From Gammaproteobacteria bacterium (GTDB lineage: Bacteria > Pseudomonadota > Gammaproteobacteria > Natronospirales > REEB76), in assembly GCA_035279405.1 (NCBI GenBank), contig DATEHU010000034.1, positions 124,001 to 188,000 on the forward strand: a stretch of DNA of 64,000 nucleotides, in the 5' to 3' direction. The notes below the pieces were generated by a model, which was not told the DNA's origin, made no database searches, and worked only from the letters and a program-made list of their open reading frames with translations. A program made the position numbers and the translations under genes. Positions 1-8,621 of this stretch are shown in pieces; within the stretch, counting starts at the first letter, position 1, and each line of letters starts with the position of its first letter.

Positions 1-134
1 TCGTAGATTTTGACTTTCCAGGGAGCATTCAGCGGAATGCCGGCCGCGGTGATTGCAGGTGCGGATGCGAATGCCGGCGCGGCGCAAACCATAATCAGGA
101 ACACACTCAGCAACACGGCAGTGGTAGTTCTCAT
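1..134 (-). CDS. N-terminus of an exported protein, cut by window edge
   Basis: Only the first 44 codons are in the window; the gene runs off the left edge. The start ATG at 134 is preceded by a GGAG six bases upstream. The visible protein begins MRTTTAVLLSVFLIMVCAAP, then AFA-SAP, a textbook signal peptide with a likely cleavage after AFA near residue 24. About 20 residues of mature protein follow, ending near PWKVKIY, too few to assign a family. It lies 42 bases downstream of the acetyl-CoA hydrolase-family gene on the same strand and may be cotranscribed with it. Export is well supported; function is unknown. Confidence 0.7.
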   Translation of the reverse strand, partial: MRTTTAVLLSVFLIMVCAAPAFASAPAITAAGIPLNAPWKVKIY

Positions 135-176
135 GGCAATCTCCAGTGGGGCGGTCGGACAAAAACAGCAGCATTT

Positions 177-2363
177 TCACCCAGACTCGGCCTGATTTTT
201 CACGCCGTGCGCCAGAGCGGCGGCCAGCAATTTGGCCGCAAACCACTGGCGCAGGCCGGCGGGCCGGTCGAGGCCCATGCGTTGCAGGTAGGGCCGGCAG
301 GCGGCTTTGCCGGTTGACGCGACCAGCGCCGCCGCCATTGCAGCCAGGCGCCCCGGCCAGGTCCCGGTGCGGCGCTTGAGATTGAGCAGCGCCTTGCCGA
401 GTACCAATTCCTCCGCGGTGAAATCGCAACCGAAGGGGAATTCCGGGAACAAGCCGGCTTTGCGGAAAGGTTCGAGCCCGGCGTGAAGTTCTTGCGGCGT
501 GTTGTGCCGGAAGATTTCCGGAATTTGATAATCCGCCATGATCTTGCCGGCACGCTTGGCCTGCACCAGCAGTTCATCCTGGAAGCGCGAGTCACAGATG
601 TTGAGCAGCGCGGCGATCACTTCCCAGTCCTGTCTGCCGCGTAGGTCGGCGATGCCGTACTCGGTAATCACGAGGTCGCGCAGGTGGCGCGGAATGGTGC
701 ACTGGGCGTAGTCCCATACCAGGTTGGAAACCGTGCGGCCGCGTTCTTCGCGGGTGCTTTTCAGCATCAGTACCGAGCGGGCTTCCCTGAGTGCGTGCGC
801 CATGGCCACGAAGTTGTACTGGCCGCCGACGCCCGACACCACCTGGCCGCCCGCGAGCGTATCGGAAGCCGCGGCGCCGAGCAGCGTCATCTTCATGCAG
901 GTGTTGAGGAAGCGCGAGTGGCGGTGCTGGCTTTGCTCGAGGGCCACGTCGCTGAAGATTTCGTTGACCTTGGACACCGCGGTCATGCTGAACAGCCGGC
1001 GCTCCGGTTCCGGCATCCGACGCAGCTCGTCGTAGAACCAGTTGGAGCCGAGGAAGAACGCGCCGTGCAGCAGCACGCCGCCGGTCAGCCGCGTGCCGAG
1101 GGCCTGCGTGACGATGCGGGCGAAGTTTTCACGATCTGTCAGGTCCGGTTTGAGGCGGGTGCCGTCCGCCAGAATCAGCACGTCCCCGTCGCAGCGCACC
1201 TCCGCGCGCAGGATGCCGTAGCGTTTGAGGAAAATCACATCTTCGGCGGTTAGCGTTGCGTGAATTGCGCCGGCCTTGAGCAGCACGCTGAGCGTGTCCG
1301 GCCCGATGCTTTCGGAAAGTTTGCCCGCATTCAGCAGTTTCTGGATGGCGTCGTGATCGTACACGCGGCGCTTGAGAATGCCGGCGCGGTAAAGATGCAG
1401 CAGGCTGTCGCTGAACATTTCGCTGCCGGCATACAGGCCGGTCCCAAACGGTGCCGTTTCACCGAGTGCCGCGATCACGCGCTCGAACTTTGCCCGCACG
1501 CCCAGCGTTTGCAGCAGTTCCAGATAGCGCGGATTGTCGGCATGCCGCAGCCGCGTCGAGTACACGAAGGCATCGCCCAGCGAACCGATGCCCACCTGCA
1601 GGGTGCCGCCGTCCCGGACAAGCGTGCTGGCGTACAGGCCGATCATGTGTTCGGCGGGATCAATCGCGAGGTTGGGCACGGCAAACAGCTGGTGCGCATA
1701 CCGCGGGTTGTCCACCAGCATGTCGAAGAACTCCGCGCCGACCTCGGCATCGCCGTGCATGTAGGGCAGATGGTTGTTGACCAGTCCCACGACCGCGACT
1801 TTGCGGCCGGCTTTTTCGGCGGCGCGCAGCGGCGGCAGGATGTCGAGCGTGAGATCCGGGTTGCCGGAGAGGCTGTAGAACCTGCGGCCGTCGCGTTCCT
1901 GTTTGGCGACCATCTGCAGGATTACATTCACGCCCGCGGCCAGCATGTCGCGTACCACGTGCGTGTAATTGCTGCTGACGTAGTGCTGCTGCGCATGCGC
2001 GTTGCCGAGCAGATTGCCGGACTTGAAGTAGAACTCGGAGATTTCTACGTTGGGCGGCAGCGCGCCGCGCTCCAGATCGCGCAGGTAATCGAGATCGGGA
2101 TAATCGCCGAACACGCGCTGCGCGAACGGGCCGAGGAAACGCCTTTCCAGATCGCTTTTGCCCGCCGGGCGGTTGAGCGAGAGCGCGGTCATGATGGTCA
2201 GGCGGAGCGAGGCATCCCTGCAGGCGCGCCCGTAGAGGGCGTTCAGCAGAGGATTGGGTTTGCCGATGCCGAGCGGCGTGCCGACCCACAGGCGCGTGCC
2301 GGCGCGCGCCAGGATCGCGTCCACGGCGGCGTCGAGGTCGGTAAGTAATTGGGGCAGGGGCAC
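177..2363 (-). CDS. Acetyl-CoA hydrolase/transferase family protein
   Basis: About 728 residues. The C-terminal half carries hallmarks of the acetyl-CoA hydrolase/transferase family: a glycine-rich loop VSGVGGQYNF followed by MAHAL, and the motif ITEYGIADLRG. The N-terminal half (LWVGTPLGIGKPNPLLNALY) fits the CoA-transferase fold. Family members hydrolyse acetyl-CoA or swap CoA between acyl-CoA and a carboxylate. It is longer than the ~500-residue enzymes, so the acceptor is uncertain. The frame stays open to 2540, but that extension reads through a palindromic repeat and the DUF559 gene, so I place the start at the GTG at 2363 (MPLPQLLTDLDAAVDAIL). No strong ribosome binding site is visible there. 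The repeat abuts the start and may have replaced the original promoter. Confidence 0.8.
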   Translation of the reverse strand: MPLPQLLTDLDAAVDAILARAGTRLWVGTPLGIGKPNPLLNALYGRACRDASLRLTIMTALSLNRPAGKSDLERRFLGPFAQRVFGDYPDLDYLRDLERGALPPNVEISEFYFKSGNLLGNAHAQQHYVSSNYTHVVRDMLAAGVNVILQMVAKQERDGRRFYSLSGNPDLTLDILPPLRAAEKAGRKVAVVGLVNNHLPYMHGDAEVGAEFFDMLVDNPRYAHQLFAVPNLAIDPAEHMIGLYASTLVRDGGTLQVGIGSLGDAFVYSTRLRHADNPRYLELLQTLGVRAKFERVIAALGETAPFGTGLYAGSEMFSDSLLHLYRAGILKRRVYDHDAIQKLLNAGKLSESIGPDTLSVLLKAGAIHATLTAEDVIFLKRYGILRAEVRCDGDVLILADGTRLKPDLTDRENFARIVTQALGTRLTGGVLLHGAFFLGSNWFYDELRRMPEPERRLFSMTAVSKVNEIFSDVALEQSQHRHSRFLNTCMKMTLLGAAASDTLAGGQVVSGVGGQYNFVAMAHALREARSVLMLKSTREERGRTVSNLVWDYAQCTIPRHLRDLVITEYGIADLRGRQDWEVIAALLNICDSRFQDELLVQAKRAGKIMADYQIPEIFRHNTPQELHAGLEPFRKAGLFPEFPFGCDFTAEELVLGKALLNLKRRTGTWPGRLAAMAAALVASTGKAACRPYLQRMGLDRPAGLRQWFAAKLLAAALAHGVKNQAESG

Positions 2364-2374
2364 AGGCGATTTTG

Positions 2375-2416
2375 GGTTACCCCTCTCCCCTTGTGGGAGA
2401 GGGGTGGGGGAGAGGG
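2375..2416. repeat. Left inverted repeat of the DUF559 cassette
   Basis: It starts GGTTA and contains the hairpin CCTCTCCCCTTGTGGGAGAGG, followed by a second GGAGAGGG. The reverse complement is closely matched by 2754-2797 on the other side of the DUF559 gene. The repeat also encodes the last DUF559 residues and abuts the start of the acetyl-CoA hydrolase-family gene. Confidence 0.8.
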
Positions 2417-2745
2417 CGGATGGCCGCAGCAATCCGTTCCAGGACCGCCGGCGCTTCCTGTAGTACCTCGTTATTCCAAAAACGAAAAATTCGAAATCCC
2501 TGTTGCTCCAGCCAGGCATCGCGGAGTCGGTCAGATTCACGATTCAGGTGTTGTCCACCATCCACTTCGACGACTAGCTTTGTCTGGAAGCAAACGAAAT
2601 CCACGATGTAAGGTCCGATTGGTTGTTGGCGCTTGAATTTTGTTCCCATGAATCGATGGGCGCGTAAGCGCCGCCACAAAAGCCGTTCTGTGTCGGTCAT
2701 CCGCTTGCGCAAAACTTTGGCAGTGTTCAGGGTAGGACGAGGCAT
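2377..2745 (-). CDS. DUF559 endonuclease-like protein
   Basis: 122 residues, starting at ATG 2745 just after a G-rich ribosome binding stretch. The protein begins MPRPTLNTAKVLRKRMTDTE and has the DUF559 hallmarks: ERLLWRRLRAHRFMGTKFKR, then IGPYIVDFVCFQTKLVVEVD and GGQH, then GFRIFRFWNNEVL. DUF559 belongs to the PD-(D/E)XK / very-short-patch-repair-like nuclease fold; D49 in IVDF and the E60-V-D62 pair match the acidic catalytic positions. The C-terminal tail PLPHPSPTRGEG is encoded by the flanking repeat. The gene sits between imperfect inverted repeats (2375-2416 and 2754-2797) and is wedged between two unrelated metabolic genes, suggesting a small mobile cassette. Biological role is unknown. 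Confidence 0.85.
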   Translation of the reverse strand: MPRPTLNTAKVLRKRMTDTERLLWRRLRAHRFMGTKFKRQQPIGPYIVDFVCFQTKLVVEVDGGQHLNRESDRLRDAWLEQQGFRIFRFWNNEVLQEAPAVLERIAAAIRPLPHPSPTRGEG

Positions 2746-2753
2746 TTCCCCCC

Positions 2754-2797
2754 CCCTCTCCCTACCCTCTCCCACAAGGGGAGAGGGTGAGATAACC
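2754..2797. repeat. Right inverted repeat of the DUF559 cassette
   Basis: Contains CCCTCTCCC, then CTCTCCCACAAGGGGAGAG, and ends GATAACC. Read in reverse complement it matches 2375-2416 over about 40 bases apart from a small indel near the outer end. It lies 19 bases beyond the stop of the S9 peptidase gene and includes the leader of the DUF559 gene. Confidence 0.8.
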
Positions 2798-2816
2798 GAC
2801 AACGTTGATAGCGTTT

Positions 2817-5327
2817 CTAATGTTTCGCCGCCGGCGGATTGACGTAGGTCTGGAACAACCGCCAGATGCGCCGGTATTCGTCCAGCCACGAATACGCCGC
2901 GGCAAAGTCGTGATGCTCGGCCGGATAGATCATCACGTCGAAGTTCGGATTCCTCAACTCCTGGAGTTTCTGGATCATGTGCACCGTGTCCAGGAAAAAC
3001 ACGTTGTCGTCTTCCATGCCCTGCAGAATCAGCAGGCGATGCTTGAGCTGACCGGCGTAATTGATGGGCGAACTCACGAAGTAGGCCTCGGGATCGATCG
3101 CCGGGCGGTTGAGGATGTCGGCGGTGTAGAAATCGTTGTAGTCCGCCCAGTCGCCCACCGGACGCAGCGCCGCGCCCGCAGCGAAGAGGTCCGGACGGCG
3201 GAACATCATCATGTAGGTCATGAAGCCGCCGTAGGAACCGCCCCACACGCCCAGGCGCTGCGGGTCCACGTGCCAGTCCTGCTCCAGCCAGTGCACGCCG
3301 TCCTCGATGTCCTGCACTTCCGGATGGCCCATGTGCCGGTAAATGGCGGTGCGCCAGTCGCGGCCGTAGCCCTGGGAGCCGCGGTAATCCATGTCCAGCA
3401 CCAGATAACCGTGCTCGGTGAGGAAGGTGCTGAACATCATTTCGCGGAAATAATACGACCAGCCCTGATGCGCGTCCTGCAAATAACCGGCGCCGTGGAT
3501 GAACACCACCGCCGGCCAGGATTGCGCGGTCGAGTAATTCTGCGGCAGGTACAGGCGCGCATAAATTGGCTGCTTGACCTCCGGATGCGAGGAGGGCACC
3601 TGCACGATTTTGGGCGCGATCCAATCCATGGACGTGTAGGCGCTGGACATCGTATGGGTCAGTTGTTTGGCCGCACCGTCCGGGCGCGCGTTCGCCACCC
3701 AAACTTCCGGATGCGTGAGCGTGGTGGAGTGATACACGAGCAGCTTGCGTCCGTCGGGCGAGAGCGCATACCCCATGCCGCCGCCTTCGAGCGCCGAAGG
3801 TTGCGGCCCGTTGACGCCGCCGAGATTCGTGACGGCCAGCATGTCCCCGGTGCGCACATTGACGCGATAGATTTCATAGATGCCGGGAGCCTTGACGTTG
3901 ACGACCACGAAGAACTCGCGATCGTCGCGCGTCAGCAGCGGATCGGAAACTTCAAACTTGCCGCTGGTGAGTTGACGTGCCGTCTTGGCGTTGATGTCCT
4001 TGAGGTAAAGCTGCGAATAATTCGTGGCTTCGGACAGGTACCACAGGGTGTGGTTGTCGTGCAGCCAGCCGAAATCATTGAAATCCCAGTTGATCCACGC
4101 CGGGTCGGTGAGCCGGTTCTGGGTTACGAGCGTCTTGGTGGTGAAATCCAGCGTGGCAATCCAGCGGTCCTTGTTGTCATTGGCGCGGAACATGAACGCC
4201 AGTTGCGCGCCGTTGTCGCTCCAGGCAATACCCCACACGGACACCGGCCGCACGGCCGGCGCTTTCACCGACTCCTCGGCGGTCTTTTGCGGAATGCCGT
4301 GCTTCACGTCCCAAGCCAGCGCGGATTTGCGCAACGCCGCCAGCGGATCGTCCTTGATGCCGGGCAGTTGCGTGAGGTCCGCATCAAAGGAGCTGTGGTG
4401 CTCCAGGTCCAGGACCATTACGGATTGCGGCGGCGGCGGATTCAGGCCGACGTAAGTATGGCGCTTGAGCGTTTCCACGTATCCGGAAGCGGTGATCCAT
4501 TCGGGCATGATGCCGGGCGCGCCGCGCTGGTAGTTCGCCGGAATGGTCACCAGCACCAGCCAGCGGCCGTCGGGCGAGAGCGAGCTGCGGATGATTTTGA
4601 TCTGGTCGCCGAGATACCAGGGCGCCGGCATGCGCGTGGCATCCGCGCTGTTTTGCGCCTGCTGCTGATTGTGGGCGGCCTGGGCATTGGCCTGTTGCTT
4701 GCTCAGAAATTCAAAGAGCCGCAACTGTTCGGCTTGCAGATAATTCTGCGGCGGTTTGACCTTGTCCGGATCGTCCGTGAGCTGGATGTTGGCGGCCAGC
4801 GATACCAGTCCGGTGTGCAGGTCGTACAGGTAAATGTCATTGCCCTGATGCCACTGCACGCGCGCGCCGTCGGCCATGAATTCGGCATCGTTCTTGGCGA
4901 CGCTGTCGCGCGTGAGCTGGCGCAGCGCACCGGTTCTGAGATCGCGCACAAACACGTTGTTGTCGCGCACGAACACCTTGAGCGTGTGCGCGAGGTTATA
5001 GCTGTCGCCGGGTGCGGACACCGTGCCGAGGTCGCCGTCCGACACCTTCACGACGACATCGCTTGCGACGTTGACCGCGTACAGGTCGCGCAGCGGACTG
5101 CCCTGGCGCTTCTGCCAGTAGTAGATGTGGCGGCTGTCCCAGCTCCAGTAGGCACGTTCCGGCGGATTCCCGATCCAGTCCGGATTGGACATGATCTGTT
5201 CCAATGTGATGCTGGCAGCGCCCGGAGTAACACCGGCGGCCGGAGCGGTGCCGCTCTGGGCGGCGAGTGCTGGCAACGCCGCGAGCAGCAGCAGACCCGA
5301 CAGCAGGGAAATCAGGCATTGGCGCAT
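2817..5327 (-). CDS. Secreted S9 family (prolyl oligopeptidase/DPP-like) serine peptidase
   Basis: 836 residues from ATG 5327, chosen because GAGG lies just upstream and the protein then begins with a signal peptide (MRQCLISLLSGLLLLAALPA, then LAA). The N-terminal ~550 residues form a TolB/DPPIV-type beta-propeller (RQLTRDS, SPDGRWLV, SPDGRKLLVY). The C-terminal alpha/beta-hydrolase domain has the nucleophile motif GGSYGGF (Ser698), the acid in LLILQGMEDDNV and the histidine in YPAEHHDF. S9 exopeptidases trim peptides, often removing X-Pro or X-Ala dipeptides; specificity cannot be read here. Expected location is periplasm or outside the cell. It is one of two S9 peptidases in the window and may supply peptides as a carbon source. 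Confidence 0.92.
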   Translation of the reverse strand: MRQCLISLLSGLLLLAALPALAAQSGTAPAAGVTPGAASITLEQIMSNPDWIGNPPERAYWSWDSRHIYYWQKRQGSPLRDLYAVNVASDVVVKVSDGDLGTVSAPGDSYNLAHTLKVFVRDNNVFVRDLRTGALRQLTRDSVAKNDAEFMADGARVQWHQGNDIYLYDLHTGLVSLAANIQLTDDPDKVKPPQNYLQAEQLRLFEFLSKQQANAQAAHNQQQAQNSADATRMPAPWYLGDQIKIIRSSLSPDGRWLVLVTIPANYQRGAPGIMPEWITASGYVETLKRHTYVGLNPPPPQSVMVLDLEHHSSFDADLTQLPGIKDDPLAALRKSALAWDVKHGIPQKTAEESVKAPAVRPVSVWGIAWSDNGAQLAFMFRANDNKDRWIATLDFTTKTLVTQNRLTDPAWINWDFNDFGWLHDNHTLWYLSEATNYSQLYLKDINAKTARQLTSGKFEVSDPLLTRDDREFFVVVNVKAPGIYEIYRVNVRTGDMLAVTNLGGVNGPQPSALEGGGMGYALSPDGRKLLVYHSTTLTHPEVWVANARPDGAAKQLTHTMSSAYTSMDWIAPKIVQVPSSHPEVKQPIYARLYLPQNYSTAQSWPAVVFIHGAGYLQDAHQGWSYYFREMMFSTFLTEHGYLVLDMDYRGSQGYGRDWRTAIYRHMGHPEVQDIEDGVHWLEQDWHVDPQRLGVWGGSYGGFMTYMMMFRRPDLFAAGAALRPVGDWADYNDFYTADILNRPAIDPEAYFVSSPINYAGQLKHRLLILQGMEDDNVFFLDTVHMIQKLQELRNPNFDVMIYPAEHHDFAAAYSWLDEYRRIWRLFQTYVNPPAAKH

Positions 5328-5361
5328 GTGAAATTCCTCGGAATGCAAATGTCGTTGGGAT

Positions 5362-6504
5362 TCAGACCGCAGCCAGCGCCTGGTCCAGATCGGCCATCAG
5401 ATCGCCGACATGCTCGATACCCACCGACACACGCAACAGGTTGCGCGGCGTCTGGGTGTCCGGGCCTTCCATGGAAGCGCGGTGCTCGATCAGGCTTTCC
5501 ACGCCGCCCAGACTGGTGGCGCGAGTAAACAGATTGACAGCGGCCGCCGTGCGCATGGCCGCGGCTTCGCCGCCCTTGAGCGTGAAGGATAGCATGGCAC
5601 CGAAGGCACGCATCTGCTTCGCGGCGAGCGCGTATCCGGCATGCGATTCCAGTCCGGGATAGAACACCTGCTCCACGGCCCGGTGGTCGGCAAGGAAGCG
5701 CGCCAACTCCAGCGCATTCTGCGATTGCGCGCGGATGCGCAGCGATAGCGTGGCGGCGCCGCGCAGCAGCAGCCAGCAGTCGAACGGCGAAGGCACCGCG
5801 CCGGCTTCGGACTGCAGAAAACGGAGGCGTTCAGCGAGCGCAGAGTTTTCCCGCGCCACGATGGCGCCGCCCAGCACGTCGCTGTGGCCGCCGAGATACT
5901 TGGTGGCGCTGTGCATGACGAAATCCACGCCATAGTCGAACGGGCGCTGCAGCACCGGCGTGGCGAAGGTGTTGTCGCACACCGTGGTAATCTTGTGCGC
6001 GCGCGCAATTTCCACGGCAGCGGCGAGATCGGTGATCTTGAGCAGCGGATTCGACGGGGTTTCGAGCCACATGAGCCGCGTGGTCGGCGTAACCGCTTGC
6101 CGCAGTGCGGCGAGATCGGTGCAATCCACGAAACTCGGCTTGAGCTGCCAGGGTTGCATGATTTCGCGCAGCAGCCGCATCACGCCGTGATAGGCATCGC
6201 GACTGCAAATCACGTGATCCCCGGGCTTGAGTGCCTGGAAAACCGCACCCGCGGCGGCCACGCCCGAAGCAAACGCCATGGCGCTCGTGCCGCCCTCGAG
6301 CGCGGCGAGACAGCGTTCCCATTGCACGCGATTGGGGTTGGCGACGCGCGCATAGCTGAAACCATGCGGGTAACTGCCATCGGCCTCGCGCGCGTAGGTG
6401 GTGGACAGGTGGATGGGTGGGCTCACGGCGGAGGTCGCGACATCCGGTGCGTGACCGGCGTGCACGCTCAGAGTTTCGATGTGCGGGGCGGAACGGCTCG
6501 GCAT
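5362..6504 (-). CDS. Trans-sulfuration PLP enzyme (MetB/MetC/CGS-like)
   Basis: 380 residues, normal for the Cys/Met metabolism PLP family. GGAG lies about eight bases before ATG 6504. Visible family signatures are YARVANPNRVQWERCLAALE (substrate and PLP-phosphate region), ETPSNPLLKITDL, the PLP aspartate in CDNTFATP and the Schiff-base lysine K202 in SATKYLGGHSD. The C-terminus has SLGGVESLIEHRASM. Members include cystathionine gamma-synthase, cystathionine beta-lyase and gamma-lyase, which cannot be told apart by eye. It is cytoplasmic and probably acts in methionine/cysteine interconversion. It is downstream of a response regulator and upstream of the S9 peptidase on the same strand, with no obvious functional link. 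Confidence 0.9.
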   Translation of the reverse strand: MPSRSAPHIETLSVHAGHAPDVATSAVSPPIHLSTTYAREADGSYPHGFSYARVANPNRVQWERCLAALEGGTSAMAFASGVAAAGAVFQALKPGDHVICSRDAYHGVMRLLREIMQPWQLKPSFVDCTDLAALRQAVTPTTRLMWLETPSNPLLKITDLAAAVEIARAHKITTVCDNTFATPVLQRPFDYGVDFVMHSATKYLGGHSDVLGGAIVARENSALAERLRFLQSEAGAVPSPFDCWLLLRGAATLSLRIRAQSQNALELARFLADHRAVEQVFYPGLESHAGYALAAKQMRAFGAMLSFTLKGGEAAAMRTAAAVNLFTRATSLGGVESLIEHRASMEGPDTQTPRNLLRVSVGIEHVGDLMADLDQALAAV

Positions 6505-6559
6505 TTGCGGGCTCCGGGTTGCAATGCAGAAAGTTACAGGGGAATGCGCGCCGTCGCGT

Positions 6560-7840
6560 TCAGGTCGGCGCCACGAAGGCCACGCGGTTGCGGCCCTGCT
6601 TCTTGGCCTCGTACATGGCGCGGTCGGCGACCTTGAACAGTTCCTCGAATTTGACCGCCTGACCGTGGGTGCGCGCGGTCACGCCGATGCTGGCAGTGAC
6701 CACGATGCCCTCGGGCTTGAGGCCGGCGATGGCACGGCAGATCTCTTCGGCGCGGCGGTGCGCATCCTTGCCCTCGCAGTGGTTGAGCAGCACCACGAAC
6801 TCCTCGCCGCCTACGCGCGCCGCCAGATCGCCCTCGCGGCAGGCCTGGTGCAGCATGGCGCCGGTCTTGGCGAGCACGCTGTCGCCAAACGCATGGCCGC
6901 GGGTGTCGTTGATGTTCTTGAAGTGGTCGAGGTCAATCACCAGCAGGCTCACGGGATAATCGTAGCGCGCCGCGTTGCTGAAGTACTTGGGCGCGAATTC
7001 GCGCAATGAATTGCGGTTGTACAAGCCGGTGAGTTCGTCCTTCATGGCCAACTGGTACAACTGCTGCGACTGTTTTTCCACCTGATCCAGCAACTGCTTG
7101 TTGATGATCAAATTGCGCACGCGCGCGCGCACTTCTTCTTCGAGCGGCGGTTTGGTGGCGTAATCGTTGATGCCGAGACGAAACAGCTCGATGCGTCGCG
7201 AGGGATCGTCCATGCCGGACAGCGCCAGAATCGGCACGCGGCGTTTGCTCGACGCCAAGTTACGCACGCGGTTCACCAGGCCCACGCCGCTGATCGGGCC
7301 TTCGAGCAGGATGTCGCTGACGACCAGATCGTAGTCCTGCTTCTCGAACGCCTCGAGCGCCGCGTCCGCCGTCCGATAATGATCCACTTTCAGATTCATC
7401 TGCGTGAGCAGCGGAATCATGATGTGCGAGGCCACTTGGCTGTCCTCGATATACAGCACGCGGCCGTGCACTTCGGGCGGCTCTTCGAGAAAGAAGCGGC
7501 TCAGGTGGTCAGTGAGGTCCTTGGCGTCGGTGCGTTCCTGGATCTCGGTGACCCCGGCCTCGAAGGCCTCGTGGCGCTGGCGCTGGTCCTCGGTGGAAGT
7601 CAGCAGGATGAAGGGGGTTTTGACGAACTGCGGCAGGGTACGCAGGTGCTGACAGAGCGCGATGCCGTCAATCCCCGGCAGGCTCAAGGCCGCACACACT
7701 AGACCCACGGACTCCTTGTGCAACACGTCCAGGGCTTCTTCGCCGGAGCCCACGACGATGGAGTGATGGCCGAGATTGGCCACCATCTTCTGCAGCACGC
7801 TGCGAAACACCTTGGAATGGTCAACGATCAGGATGTTCAT
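6560..7840 (-). CDS. Tandem-receiver GGDEF response regulator (diguanylate cyclase)
   Basis: 426 residues: receiver 1 (about 1-120), receiver 2 (125-245) and GGDEF (265-423). Receiver 2 looks functional, with acidic pocket IED, phosphoacceptor D176 in VVSDI and K230 in ATKP. Receiver 1 is degenerate: the acceptor position is Ala51 in VCAALSLPGIDG, and the conserved KP lysine is missing. The cyclase has GGEEF at 344-348 and an intact inhibitory I-site RxxD (REGD, 335-338), so product feedback on cyclic-di-GMP synthesis is expected. The architecture resembles PleD, whose adaptor receiver mediates dimerisation. Cytoplasmic. No cognate histidine kinase is adjacent. Confidence 0.93.
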   Translation of the reverse strand: MNILIVDHSKVFRSVLQKMVANLGHHSIVVGSGEEALDVLHKESVGLVCAALSLPGIDGIALCQHLRTLPQFVKTPFILLTSTEDQRQRHEAFEAGVTEIQERTDAKDLTDHLSRFFLEEPPEVHGRVLYIEDSQVASHIMIPLLTQMNLKVDHYRTADAALEAFEKQDYDLVVSDILLEGPISGVGLVNRVRNLASSKRRVPILALSGMDDPSRRIELFRLGINDYATKPPLEEEVRARVRNLIINKQLLDQVEKQSQQLYQLAMKDELTGLYNRNSLREFAPKYFSNAARYDYPVSLLVIDLDHFKNINDTRGHAFGDSVLAKTGAMLHQACREGDLAARVGGEEFVVLLNHCEGKDAHRRAEEICRAIAGLKPEGIVVTASIGVTARTHGQAVKFEELFKVADRAMYEAKKQGRNRVAFVAPT

Positions 7841-7941
7841 GCCGAGTACGTGTTGGTGCTGCCGGTATCCCCGCCATCAGTGTACCCGGGGCCGCGGCGC
7901 GCGGCATGCCAGGGCCATGCGCGCTAGCAAGCGTTACGTCG

Positions 7942-8565
7942 CTAGGCCATTTTGGGCGGTTCGGTAGCCTGCCAGGCAGGCAAGGTCTGGATGCGTTTTA
8001 ACCAGCCGGGAATGTGCGCATGGGACTGTATCGGCAGCGTCACGAAGGCTGCGAACGCGGGCGCAATCGAAATGTCGGCAAGCGTCAGCGTTTCGCCTGC
8101 CACCCAGGGATGCTTCGCCAACTGTGCGTCGAGTACTTTGGCAAACCGCGCAATCTGGTCTTCTTGCCGCTTGATCTGCACAGGGTCCGGTTCGCCGCCG
8201 TTGAAATACCGTTGTTTGAGCACTTTCTCGAAGACCAGCGCTACGACAGCCGGAGCCCAATGATTCGCCGCCCAGAACAGCCAGCGGTTGACCTCGGCGC
8301 GTGCCCGCCGTTCGGCGGGATAAAGCGTATTGCCGGATTTGGTTTCGGCGAGATAGATCATGATGGCGGCGGACTCCGGCAGCACGAAATCGCCGTCCGC
8401 CAGTACCGGCACCTTGCCCATGAGATTGATGGCCAGATATTCGGGCGTGCGCTGCGCGCCCTTGGTAAGGTCCACGTTCTGCAATTCCAGCTCGATGCCA
8501 AGGAGCGCGGCCACGATACGCACCTTGCGGGAATTGGATGACAGCGGCGAGTAATACAGTTTCAT
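7942..8565 (-). CDS. Glutathione S-transferase family protein
   Basis: 207 residues from ATG 8565, preceded by AAGGAG. The thioredoxin-like N-terminal domain reads MKLYYSPLSSNSRKVRIVAA, with the glutathione-binding GKVPVL and LPESAAIMIYLAE (the P-E-S gamma-glutamyl contact). The helical C-terminal domain has the family N-capping motif in WVAGETLTLADISIAPAF. The catalytic residue is likely one of the serines in SPLSSNSRKV. Typical roles are conjugation or glutathione-dependent isomerisation or dehalogenation; the substrate is unknown. A palindromic repeat lies directly upstream (8622-8676). Confidence 0.9.
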   Translation of the reverse strand: MKLYYSPLSSNSRKVRIVAALLGIELELQNVDLTKGAQRTPEYLAINLMGKVPVLADGDFVLPESAAIMIYLAETKSGNTLYPAERRARAEVNRWLFWAANHWAPAVVALVFEKVLKQRYFNGGEPDPVQIKRQEDQIARFAKVLDAQLAKHPWVAGETLTLADISIAPAFAAFVTLPIQSHAHIPGWLKRIQTLPAWQATEPPKMA

Positions 8566-8621
8566 TGGTAGCTCCTTGGAAACATCTGACAATATCTCAA
8601 CAGCGAACGCCAGGCGCGCGA

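Noticed and set aside
1260-2348. Plus-strand open frame of 362 codons
   Set aside because: Antisense to the acetyl-CoA hydrolase-family gene, with no family features.
2364-2540. N-terminal extension of the acetyl-CoA hydrolase-family protein to 2540
   Set aside because: It translates the palindromic repeat (SPTPLPQGERGNP) and runs antisense-frame through the DUF559 gene; the conserved part starts after 2363.
2746-3702. Upstream extension of the DUF559 frame to 3702
   Set aside because: This part overlaps the S9 peptidase gene in another frame and is low complexity; the DUF559 domain starts cleanly at MPRPTLN.
2805-5528. Plus-strand open frame of 907 codons
   Set aside because: It lies exactly antisense to the S9 peptidase, whose signal peptide, propeller repeats and catalytic triad are clear. 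High GC at third positions keeps the opposite frame open; the product is His/Arg/Val-rich and matches no family.
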